From Spirochaetales bacterium (GTDB lineage Bacteria > Spirochaetota > Spirochaetia > DSM-27196 > SLST01): a stretch of 11,362 bases of DNA. The position numbers were made by a program, and so were the translations under genes. Of this stretch, positions 1-5,832 are shown piece after piece. Position 1 is the stretch's first letter. Every line of letters starts with the position of its first letter. Location of the stretch: NCBI GenBank assembly GCA_007130265.1, contig SLST01000593.1:1-11362 (forward strand), given 5' to 3'. The notes under the pieces were generated by a model that saw only the letters and a program-made list of their open reading frames with translations, searched no databases and was not told where the DNA came from.

Positions 1-564
1 CTCCCGAATATCGCTGCGGGGCTTGGGCATGAGGATCACGCTCACGGTGATCGGGTGCTGCTCTTCGAGAAAGAGCCGATCCTCGGGGAAGGCGATCGTC
101 ACGCTCGCACTGTCCACATCGTCGAGCGCGGTGATGTGCATTTCAAGCTGCCGCGTGATCGAGCGCTGGAGATTGACGTTGCGCTCGAAATCGGTCTGGG
201 TCCAACGCTCGACGTCGAAGAGGTGCCAGGGATCGGTGTCCGGCGGCACGAGATCCTCCCGGATGAGAATGCTCCTCGCTCGTCGCGCGGTAGACTCGTC
301 GTCGACATAGACCCGATTGTCCGCCGTAACGGTGTGCGAGATGCCTTCCTGATCGAGGCGCAGCCCGATGCGGTCGAGCATGGCCGGATCGGGAATCGGA
401 CGCGTGAAAACCGCCGACCGCGTCGGCGCGGCGCTGAACGCCATGAGCAGCACGAGTCCAAGAACGACGACCGCGACAATGGACGCGAAAATCGCTTTCT
501 GTACGGGTTTCCACGTACCCCACAGGCCTTTGATCTGCTCGACGAGTCTACTAAACCACTGCAT
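1..564 (-). CDS. fliF: Flagellar MS-ring protein FliF (N-terminal part, runs off left edge)
   Basis: FliF forms the MS ring in the inner membrane, the base on which the flagellar rod, switch and export gate assemble. Only the first 188 codons are present, and the reading frame is still open at base 1. The protein starts MQWFSRLVEQIKGLWGTW, followed by a hydrophobic segment at about residues 24-44 (first membrane helix). The periplasmic ring-building region follows, including a VDSASVTIAFPEDRLF stretch at about 150-165 that is typical of the YscJ/FliF fold. The ATG at 562-564 is chosen because a GGGAGGGG ribosome-binding site (567-574) lies directly upstream and because the N-terminus matches the family. 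It is the last gene visible in the flgB-flgC-fliE-fliF series; fliG would be expected next, outside the window. Its 95-nt leader carries a hairpin. Family assignment is strong from gene order plus sequence; the C-terminal FliG-binding part is not visible. Confidence 0.93.
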   Translation of the reverse strand, partial: MQWFSRLVEQIKGLWGTWKPVQKAIFASIVAVVVLGLVLLMAFSAAPTRSAVFTRPIPDPAMLDRIGLRLDQEGISHTVTADNRVYVDDESTARRARSILIREDLVPPDTDPWHLFDVERWTQTDFERNVNLQRSITRQLEMHITALDDVDSASVTIAFPEDRLFLEEQHPITVSVILMPKPRSDIRE

Positions 565-566
565 AT

Positions 567-574
567 CCCCTCCC
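567..574 (-). promoter_or_regulatory. Ribosome-binding site of fliF (GGGAGGGG)
   Basis: On the minus strand GGGAGGGG is followed by AT and then the fliF ATG. The spacing from the GGAGG core to the start codon is only about 4 nt, slightly short. The 14-nt string TGGGAGGGGATATG here is identical to the one at the ftsZ start. Confidence 0.75.
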
Positions 575-579
575 AAGGG

Positions 580-615
580 TGTCGATACGGCTGCTAACGG
601 TCAGCCACCTCGACA
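580..615 (-). promoter_or_regulatory. Two-tier hairpin in the fliF leader
   Basis: On the transcribed strand an outer 6-bp stem (TGTCGA/TCGACA) encloses a 3x3 internal loop, then an inner 5-bp stem (GGCTG/CAGCC) around the 8-nt loop ACCGTTAG. Two of the three internal-loop positions could form G-U wobbles in RNA, making a nearly continuous stem. It ends 5 nt before the fliF ribosome-binding site. No U-run follows, so it does not look like an intrinsic terminator. It could modulate fliF translation or mark an RNA processing point; function is inference. Confidence 0.5.
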
Positions 616-659
616 TTCTGTCCACTGGACGCCTTGGATGCGACGTCCGGCGCGTACGA

Positions 660-986
660 CTATCGCACGTTCTGTATCTCCCGGTACGCCTGGATGACAC
701 GGTCGACCACGCTTTTCGTGATGCTCAGGCTCATGTTCGCCTTCGCTGCGGCGATCGTGACATCGTGCGTATTCACGCCATCGGGGTCTACCACTGCCTG
801 TACGGCAAGTATGTCCGCGGTCTGCTGCTGCGCGTTAACGGTGTTGAGGCTGTCGAGCAGGAGCGATGCGAAGGGACTCTGCGGAGAATCCCGAAGCGGG
901 GGGTCGAGCCTTCCCGCGTAGTGCCGGGCGTCGGTCCGTGACAGCGCAAACTCATGTCCGCTTACCTGATTGGCGCTCAAGTACAT
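660..986 (-). CDS. fliE: Flagellar hook-basal body protein FliE
   Basis: FliE is the small protein that joins the MS ring to the first rod subunit and is exported early in basal-body assembly. The 108-residue product is the usual size. The first 35 or so residues are variable and polar. The conserved helical part begins near FASLLLDSLNTVN (about 39-51) and continues through DGVNTHDVTIAAAKANMSLS (69-88) to the family-typical end VVDRVIQAYREIQNVR. The canonical VRNK near the C-terminus is replaced by VVDR. The ATG at 984-986 is preceded by GGGAGGGG at 994-1001 with 7 nt spacing. A second ATG at 991-993 is out of frame. flgC ends 14 nt upstream, and a 95-nt gap separates it from fliF. Identification rests on the C-terminal motif together with position between flgC and fliF. 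Confidence 0.93.
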   Translation of the reverse strand: MYLSANQVSGHEFALSRTDARHYAGRLDPPLRDSPQSPFASLLLDSLNTVNAQQQTADILAVQAVVDPDGVNTHDVTIAAAKANMSLSITKSVVDRVIQAYREIQNVR

Positions 987-993
987 TATCCAT

Positions 994-1001
994 CCCCTCC
1001 C
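994..1001 (-). promoter_or_regulatory. Ribosome-binding site of fliE (GGGAGGGG)
   Basis: GGGAGGGG on the minus strand, 7 nt before the fliE ATG. Its first base is also the last base of the flgC TAG stop, so the short flgC-fliE junction is filled by the translation signal. Confidence 0.75.
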
Positions 1002-1459
1002 TAACGAGCAATGTTGATCGCCTGCTGGAACATCGACTTCGCTCCGTTGACGACCGCGACGTTTGCCTCATAGCTGCGCGATGCAGAGATCATGTCGACC
1101 ATTTCGCTGACGATGTCGACGTTCGACATCTCGACGTAGCCGGCACGCGGACCGCTCTTGATCGCGTCCGGATGCTCCGGATCCCAGACGAGACGCGGTT
1201 CGCTGTCGCGGTCCTTCTGAATCTCGACGACTCGCACCCCCTGACCAACGCCGCTATCCAGCCGACTCGGCGTGAACGGGCTGCGCCAGTACGGCTGATC
1301 GACGCGTGGGCGCATGATGACCCGGCTGCGCAAAAAGGGGCCGCCCTCCGGTGTCCTCGTCGTCGTAACGTTGGCAATATTGTTCGCGATGACGTCCTGT
1401 CGCATACGTTGCGCGGTCAGACCGCTGGCCGCCGTGTTGATACTTGTGAACATTCCCAT
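1001..1459 (-). CDS. flgC: Flagellar basal-body rod protein FlgC
   Basis: FlgC is one of the proximal rod subunits of the flagellar drive shaft, exported by the flagellar type III apparatus. The 152-residue product has the N-terminal rod/hook signature ASGLTAQRMRQDVIANNIAN (11-30), a variable middle, and the C-terminal FlgC block GYVEMSNVDIVSEM (107-120) followed by SASRSYEANV (125-134). The N- and C-terminal helices pair in the assembled rod. The start taken is the ATG at 1457-1459 (MGMF...). A G-rich GGGGG tract about 8 nt upstream, formed by the end of flgB, serves as the likely ribosome-binding site. An alternative ATG two codons in (MF...) cannot be excluded. Only 4 nt separate it from the flgB stop, so the two rod genes are almost certainly translated from one message. 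Confidence 0.96.
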   Translation of the reverse strand: MGMFTSINTAASGLTAQRMRQDVIANNIANVTTTRTPEGGPFLRSRVIMRPRVDQPYWRSPFTPSRLDSGVGQGVRVVEIQKDRDSEPRLVWDPEHPDAIKSGPRAGYVEMSNVDIVSEMVDMISASRSYEANVAVVNGAKSMFQQAINIAR

Positions 1460-1463
1460 CTAT

Positions 1464-1886
1464 CTACCCCCGAATCACCAGGTTGACCCGCTGGAACTGT
1501 TGGTTCACCGAATTGGTCATCAAAGTGTACATGAGCTGGTTATTGAGGAAGTTCATGCTCTCGACCTCGATGTCGACGTTGTTCCCGTTGTTATCGGTCG
1601 TAGTGAGGTAATCGAGTCGTCGTTGCGGCGTGACCGAGCGATAGTCGACCGGTCGACTGAAAGGGATATGCCGATCGCGGGTCATTGCCGCCTGCAACGG
1701 CCGGGGCGCCCGCTCGCTCTCGAGTGCTGCCTTCAGTTGACTCTCGAAGTTGACGTAACTCCGCTTGAAATTCGGCGTGTCCGCGTTCGCAATGTTGTCG
1801 GCGATCACGTTCTGCCGCAGACTCGATACGTCCATGCTGCGGTGAAGGATATCGAGCGTCTTGCCGAAGCTGTTGTTCAAAAACAT
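1464..1886 (-). CDS. flgB: Flagellar basal-body rod protein FlgB
   Basis: FlgB is the most membrane-proximal rod subunit and pairs with FliE and FlgC. The 140-residue product starts MFLNNSFGKTLDILHRSMDV, carries the family motif NVIADNIANADTPNFKR (26-42), and ends with the conserved block NNVDIEVESMNFLNNQLMY (102-120) and a C-terminal amphipathic helix. The ATG at 1884-1886 has GGGAGGGG at 1892-1899 with 5 nt spacing. It opens the flagellar block after a 74-nt gap from hslU that contains a strong GC-rich hairpin. This is where a separate flagellar promoter would be expected, but I see no convincing -35/-10 pair. Gene order and motifs make the assignment secure. Confidence 0.96.
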   Translation of the reverse strand: MFLNNSFGKTLDILHRSMDVSSLRQNVIADNIANADTPNFKRSYVNFESQLKAALESERAPRPLQAAMTRDRHIPFSRPVDYRSVTPQRRLDYLTTTDNNGNNVDIEVESMNFLNNQLMYTLMTNSVNQQFQRVNLVIRG

Positions 1887-1891
1887 GCTGT

Positions 1892-1899
1892 CCCCTCCC
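1892..1899 (-). promoter_or_regulatory. Ribosome-binding site of flgB (GGGAGGGG)
   Basis: GGGAGGGG on the minus strand with 5 nt (ACAGC) to the flgB ATG. The flanking string TAGGGAGGGGA is identical to that before fliE. Confidence 0.75.
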
Positions 1900-1907
1900 T
1901 ATCATCT

Positions 1908-1957
1908 TCGGCGGACCCGGCGCAGGCTTAACGGTTATCGCCGCCCCGGGCCGCCGA
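1908..1957 (-). promoter_or_regulatory. Strong GC-rich hairpin between hslU and flgB
   Basis: The arms TCGGCGG-A-CCCGG (1908-1920) and CCGGGCCGCCGA (1946-1957) pair over 12 bp with a single bulged base at 1915. The loop is 25 nt and contains a small palindrome, TAACGGTTA (1929-1937). The hairpin starts 3 nt after the hslU stop and ends 8 nt before the flgB ribosome-binding site. No U-run follows it on the transcript, so a classical intrinsic terminator is not supported. Attenuation, transcript processing or stabilisation of one side of the message are possible. Confidence 0.55.
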
Positions 1958-1960
1958 TCG

Positions 1961-3352
1961 TCACAGGATGTACCTGCTCAGGTCCTGATCCTCCACGACT
2001 CCTGCAAGCCGCTCGCGCACATAGTCTTTCGTGATGGGAATCGTCTGGCCCTGCAACTCGGTGGCCTCGAAACTCACCTCTTCGAGCAAGAGCTCGAGGA
2101 CGGTGTGCAGTCTCCGTGCACCGATATTCTCGGTCTTCGAGTTCACTTCCGCGGCAATTCGGCTGATTTCCGCGATGGCCTCGTCCCGGAAGTCGAGAGA
2201 CACTCCTTCGGTCGCGAGTAGTTCGGTGTACTGGCGGATCAGGGCATTCTGCGGCTTTGTCAGGATCTGGCGGAAGTCATCTTCACCGAGCGCCTCGAGC
2301 TCGACCCGCAGAGGAAATCGACCCTGAAGCTCCGGTATGAGATCACTCGGCTTGCTCATGTGAAAGGCCCCGGCGGCGATAAATAGAATGTGCGAGGTAT
2401 CGACCATGCCGAACTTGGTGTTCACGCGGCAGCCCTCGACGATCGGCAGAATGTCGCGCTGCACGCCCTCGCGACTGACATCGACGCCGCCGCGCTGCTC
2501 CTTCGCGGCAATCTTGTCGATCTCGTCGATGAATATGATACCGGACTGTTCGGCGCGCTCTCTGGCAATCTCGCTGACCCGGTCCTGGTCTACGAGCTTC
2601 TCCATCTCCTCCTGCATGATGGTCTCACGGGCGCTGCGCACGGTCGTACGTTTGCGCTTCTTCTTCCCCCCGAGGAGACTACCAAGACTGCCGAGGTTCA
2701 GGTCCATCTCCTCGAAGCTGCTGCCGGAGAATATCTCGATCGCAGGAAACTGGCTCTTCGTCACCTGGATCTCGACCTCCTTGTCCTCGAGCTTCCCTTC
2801 CCGCAGGCGCTGCCGGAACTTCTCCCGGGTCCCGCTCTCGGCGGGCACCGTCGGCTGCTGGTCATCCGGCGTCGCGGGCGCACTCGTGCCCGGGGACACG
2901 TCTCGCGTGCGCTGCTGACCGGAGACTCCGGGAAGGAGCAGGTCAAGCAGCTGTTCCTCAGTTCGCTTCTCCGCCTCTTCGCGAACGCCCTCCTGCAGCT
3001 CCTCTTTGACGAGCGCAACGGCGACCGACACGAGATCCCGGACCATGCTTTCCACATCGCGTCCGACGTACCCGACTTCGGTGTACTTCGTCGCCTCGAC
3101 CTTGATGAACGGCGCGCCGGTGAGTTTGCTGAGCCGCCGTGCAATCTCGGTCTTTCCCACCCCGGTCGGGCCGATCATGATGATATTCTTGGGCGCCACC
3201 TCGTCGCGCAGTTCGTCCGGCAGCCGCTGCCGGCGGACACGATTGCGCAGGGCGATTGCCACGGCCTTCTTCGCGCCCACCTGACCGATTATGTACCGAT
3301 CGAGCTCGGCCACGATCTCTCTCGGGGTCAGTTCGCTTAGATCCCGTCTCAT
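1961..3352 (-). CDS. hslU: ATP-dependent protease ATPase subunit HslU (ClpY)
   Basis: HslU is the AAA+ hexamer that unfolds substrates and feeds them to the HslV peptidase in the cytoplasm. The 463-residue product shows Walker A GPTGVGKT (61-68), the pore loop GYVG (94-97), Walker B IIFIDEID (272-279), the arginine-finger region ELQGRFPL (341-348), sensor 2 GARRLHT (411-417), and the invariant C-terminal tail LSRYIL that docks into HslV. The substrate-handling I domain lies between about 110 and 245. It includes a Ser/Pro/Gly-rich linker around 143-175, which makes the protein about 20 residues longer than the 443-residue E. coli homologue. The frame stays open upstream, but the ATG at 3350-3352 is chosen: it matches the family N-terminus, has GGAGG at 3360-3364, and overlaps the hslV stop as ATGA. 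That coupling suits a fixed-ratio complex. Confidence 0.97.
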   Translation of the reverse strand: MRRDLSELTPREIVAELDRYIIGQVGAKKAVAIALRNRVRRQRLPDELRDEVAPKNIIMIGPTGVGKTEIARRLSKLTGAPFIKVEATKYTEVGYVGRDVESMVRDLVSVAVALVKEELQEGVREEAEKRTEEQLLDLLLPGVSGQQRTRDVSPGTSAPATPDDQQPTVPAESGTREKFRQRLREGKLEDKEVEIQVTKSQFPAIEIFSGSSFEEMDLNLGSLGSLLGGKKKRKRTTVRSARETIMQEEMEKLVDQDRVSEIARERAEQSGIIFIDEIDKIAAKEQRGGVDVSREGVQRDILPIVEGCRVNTKFGMVDTSHILFIAAGAFHMSKPSDLIPELQGRFPLRVELEALGEDDFRQILTKPQNALIRQYTELLATEGVSLDFRDEAIAEISRIAAEVNSKTENIGARRLHTVLELLLEEVSFEATELQGQTIPITKDYVRERLAGVVEDQDLSRYIL

Positions 3353-3885
3353 GAAAGCTCCTCCACTGCCAGCGATGAGTTCGTGTAGATGCAGATGCCG
3401 GCGGCGATCCCCAGACTTCGCTCGGCGATCTCGCGGGCGGACAGATCTCCTGCGTCGAGATACGCCAGGGCAGCCGCGAGCGCATAGTTCCCGCCGCTGC
3501 CGATTGCCACCGCACCCTTCTCCGGCTCCACCACATCGCCGGTTCCTGAGATGAGAAACGTCCTCGATAGATCGGCCACGAGGAGCAGGGCCTCCAGTCG
3601 GCGGAGCATCCTGTCGGTGCGCCACTCCTTCGCCAGCTCGACGGCGGCACGCATGAGGTCCCCCGAGTACTCGTTGAGCTTGCCCTCGAACCGCTCGAAC
3701 AGCGTGAAGGCGTCTGCTGTCGCCCCGGCGAATCCAAGCAGGATTCTGTCGCTGTAGATTCGGCGAACCTTCCGGGCGTTCGCCTTCATGACGGTATCGC
3801 CCATTGTCACCTGACCGTCGCCTGCCATCGCAACGCGGCCGTTCGCGCGCACGCAGAGAATCGTCGTCCCGTGCATTTCACGCAT
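3349..3885 (-). CDS. hslV: ATP-dependent protease peptidase subunit HslV (ClpQ)
   Basis: HslV is a proteasome-beta-like threonine peptidase that forms a double hexamer capped by HslU. The 178-residue precursor begins MREMHGTTIL. Cleavage before the first Thr (residue 7) would expose the catalytic Thr1. In mature numbering Asp17 (AGDG) and Lys33 (ARKV) are both present, as is the GSGG motif (129-132) near the active site, and the protein ends in the family-typical YTNSSLAVEELS. The frame is open further upstream. The ATG at 3883-3885 is preferred over the ATG at 3874-3876 because AAGGAGA (3892-3898) is 6 nt from the former and about 15 nt from the latter. With this start it overlaps the end of xerC by 8 nt. 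Its stop overlaps the hslU start. Order xerC-hslV-hslU is the same as codV-clpQ-clpY of Bacillus. Confidence 0.96.
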   Translation of the reverse strand: MREMHGTTILCVRANGRVAMAGDGQVTMGDTVMKANARKVRRIYSDRILLGFAGATADAFTLFERFEGKLNEYSGDLMRAAVELAKEWRTDRMLRRLEALLLVADLSRTFLISGTGDVVEPEKGAVAIGSGGNYALAAALAYLDAGDLSAREIAERSLGIAAGICIYTNSSLAVEELS

Positions 3886-4840
3886 CACGTCTCTCCTTCT
3901 CCAATGCGCGATCCCGTCCCGCATGGGGATGCGCCTGTTCGTAGATCTTCTTGAGCGCCCCGAGCCCCAGGTGAGTGTAGACCTGGGTCGTCGACAAGCT
4001 GCTGTGCCCGAGCAGCTCCTGAACCACGCGGATATCTGCACCGCGGTCGAGTATATGCGTGGCAAAGGTGTGGCGGAACGTATGCGGGCTCACGTGCTTC
4101 ACGATTCCTTTCTCGACCACGCGCTTGCGGATGATCCCCGCGACCCCGCGCTGCGTGATCCGTTGGCCGTTGGCGTTGACGACGAGCGCCTTTTCGTTGC
4201 GAACGCCAAGGCGGACCAGCCGTTCGGACCGCAGCGGCAGATACTCGCCGAGAACCCGTTGTGCCGGGGCACCAAGGAAGACTATCCGGTCCTTGCGCCC
4301 TTTTCCGTGTACGAGCACCCGCCCTCGCTTGAAGTCGATATCGTCCAGGCTCACGGTGACGAGCTCGCTGATACGACACCCGGTCGAGTAGAGCAGCTCC
4401 AGGATAAGCCGATCGCGCACGGAGGTGAAGTCGGCTCCCTCGATCGCGAGCAACTGCGCGATCTCCTCTTCAAAGAGGAAGCCGGGAAGGCGGCCCGGCG
4501 TTCTGAGCCCCCGCACTCCTTCAAGCGGCGAACCGGTCGACCGGCCCGTACGCTCGAGAAACCGAAAGTACCCCTTGAGCGACGAGAGGCTCCGGTTTAC
4601 CGTGCTGACCGCGGCATTCTGGCGCGAAAGGTGCGCTACATACCGACGAGCGAGCGCGGCGTCGACGCGATCTTCGTCCAGTTCGTTGCACGCCAGCCAG
4701 CCGTCGAACGCACAGAGATCGCCGCGGTACGCACGGATGCTTGCATCGCTCAGGTTCCGCACGCTCCGCAGATACGCAAGATACTCTTCCACATGGGAAA
4801 GCTTTACTCCGGCTGCGCCTTGGGCCGACGTTCCGTTCAT
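3878..4840 (-). CDS. xerC: Tyrosine recombinase, XerC type
   Basis: This is a site-specific tyrosine recombinase of the Xer family, expected to act with a partner at the chromosomal dif site to resolve dimers. The 320-residue product has an N-terminal SAM-like core-binding domain (about 15-100) and a C-terminal catalytic domain with all six expected residues: R156 (GCRISEL), K180 (HGKGRKDR), H253 and R256 (HTFRHTFATH), H279 (LGHSS), and nucleophile Y288 (TTQVYTH). It has a short extra tail (HPHAGRDRALEKERRDA) compared with E. coli XerC; the DNA for this tail also contains the hslV ribosome-binding site. The ATG at 4838-4840 overlaps the dprA stop as ATGA and has GGTGAGG upstream. The XerC rather than XerD label rests on the neighbourhood (dprA before, hslVU after) and on the better XerD match of the other recombinase here. 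Xer function is solid, the C/D split less so. Confidence 0.9.
   Translation of the reverse strand: MNGTSAQGAAGVKLSHVEEYLAYLRSVRNLSDASIRAYRGDLCAFDGWLACNELDEDRVDAALARRYVAHLSRQNAAVSTVNRSLSSLKGYFRFLERTGRSTGSPLEGVRGLRTPGRLPGFLFEEEIAQLLAIEGADFTSVRDRLILELLYSTGCRISELVTVSLDDIDFKRGRVLVHGKGRKDRIVFLGAPAQRVLGEYLPLRSERLVRLGVRNEKALVVNANGQRITQRGVAGIIRKRVVEKGIVKHVSPHTFRHTFATHILDRGADIRVVQELLGHSSLSTTQVYTHLGLGALKKIYEQAHPHAGRDRALEKERRDA
3892..3898 (-). promoter_or_regulatory. Ribosome-binding site of hslV (inside xerC)
   Basis: AAGGAGA on the minus strand, 6 nt before the ATG at 3883-3885. It lies wholly within the last codons of xerC, which encode Glu-Lys-Glu-Arg. It decides between two in-frame hslV starts three codons apart. 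Confidence 0.7.
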
Positions 4841-5832
4841 CGCGTTGCCTCACCGGAGATCGACCGCCGCACGAGCTCGATTCGCCGTCGCGCGGCCTCA
4901 TCCGCCGAGCGGGGCTCTGAGGCGGGCGCGTCGCTGAAGCCCGGCTCGCGAGTGCCGTAAGGCACCTCGATCTCCCACTCACGAAACACTTCACCCGCGG
5001 AATCAATGACCGGGGCGCCATCCGCGGCGAGCTCCGCGGTACCGGCGCCTCGCACGCCATCGACACCGACCCGATGCACGAAAAGATCGCGTCCCTGGTC
5101 GAGCGCATAGTCGGCGGTGATCAGGGCTCCACTCTTCGCAGGCGCCTGCACCACGATCACCGCGCGCGAAAGCCCACTGATGATCCGGTTACGCGCCGGG
5201 AAGTGGTACTTCATCGGGGCAACGCCGGGGGCATACTCGCTGAGCAGAAAACCGCCGCGATCAAGTATCTGCGCCGCGACACCACGGTGCGACGAGGGGG
5301 TTATCAGATCGACTCCGGAGGCGAGTACGGCCCCGGTGATCCCGTGTTCGACCGCACCACGGTGCGCCTCGACGTCAATTCCCCGAGCGAGTCCCGACAC
5401 GACGGCCACACCCGCGCGAGCAAACTCTCCGGCGAGCCTGCGTGACGCCGTGGCCGCCGCCGCACCGGGGTCTCGCGTCCCGACGATCGCGACCATCGGC
5501 CGGTCCAGGGCCGGGAGCTCGCCACGCAGGTAGAGCAGGTAGGGAGGATCGTAGATCTCCTGCAACGCCGCCGGGTAGCGCCGGTCGTAGAGCGAAATCG
5601 CATGGCATCCGCGAGCCCGGAGGAAGCTCAGGTCGCGTTCCGCTCGGCAAAGCAGCTCATCCGGCCCGCGCTCCATCCGGACAATCTGCCGTCCGAGGAT
5701 TTGCGAGAGCAGAGCCGGGGTCAACGCACGGAAGAACTCCTCGCTGTCGACGAGCTCCTCGAGCGTCTGCTTCTCCGTCGGCCGGACAGTGAGACGGTTA
5801 ATCGCCAGTCGCAACAGCGTGTCCGGAATCAT
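4837..5832 (-). CDS. dprA: DNA processing protein DprA (Smf)
   Basis: DprA binds incoming or exposed single-stranded DNA and loads RecA; it is needed for transformation in competent species but is also common in bacteria not known to be competent. The 331-residue product has a variable N-terminal region (1-80), then the Rossmann-like core: VAIVGTR (114-120), SGLARGID (146-153), FPARNRIISGLS (211-222) and SGALITADYALDQGR (234-248). Two normally well-kept spots are altered. The usual YP..N after the second strand reads TPSSHRG (178-184), and the usual FAVPG reads FVHRVG (251-256). After about residue 285 the protein has a low-complexity Ala/Arg/Ser tail with no recognisable winged-helix domain. 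The ATG at 5830-5832 overlaps the upstream stop as ATGA and has GGAGG at 5839-5843. Assignment is firm; activity in DNA uptake is not shown by this window. Confidence 0.93.
   Translation of the reverse strand: MIPDTLLRLAINRLTVRPTEKQTLEELVDSEEFFRALTPALLSQILGRQIVRMERGPDELLCRAERDLSFLRARGCHAISLYDRRYPAALQEIYDPPYLLYLRGELPALDRPMVAIVGTRDPGAAAATASRRLAGEFARAGVAVVSGLARGIDVEAHRGAVEHGITGAVLASGVDLITPSSHRGVAAQILDRGGFLLSEYAPGVAPMKYHFPARNRIISGLSRAVIVVQAPAKSGALITADYALDQGRDLFVHRVGVDGVRGAGTAELAADGAPVIDSAGEVFREWEIEVPYGTREPGFSDAPASEPRSADEAARRRIELVRRSISGEATR

Noticed and set aside
627..648. Second inverted repeat GGACG/CGTCC in the fliE-fliF gap
   Set aside because: Only 5 bp with a 12-nt loop in GC-rich DNA; too weak to call.
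1930..1950. Possible sigma-28-like -10 (GGCGATAA on the minus strand) upstream of flgB
   Set aside because: It matches seven of eight bases of GCCGATAA, but no TAAA-type -35 lies at the required distance and it sits inside the hairpin loop region. Treated as chance.
1908..1957. Intrinsic terminator after hslU
   Set aside because: The stem is strong, but the following bases on the transcript are AAGAUGAUAGGG with no U-run, so I list it as a hairpin of unknown role instead.
3353..3625. Longer HslU reading from an upstream ATG at 3625
   Set aside because: The added 91 residues are an out-of-frame reading of hslV. The ATG at 3352 matches the family N-terminus and has a good ribosome-binding site.
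3886..4065. Longer HslV reading from an ATG at 4065
   Set aside because: The catalytic Thr must lie at the mature N-terminus. The added residues are an out-of-frame reading of xerC.
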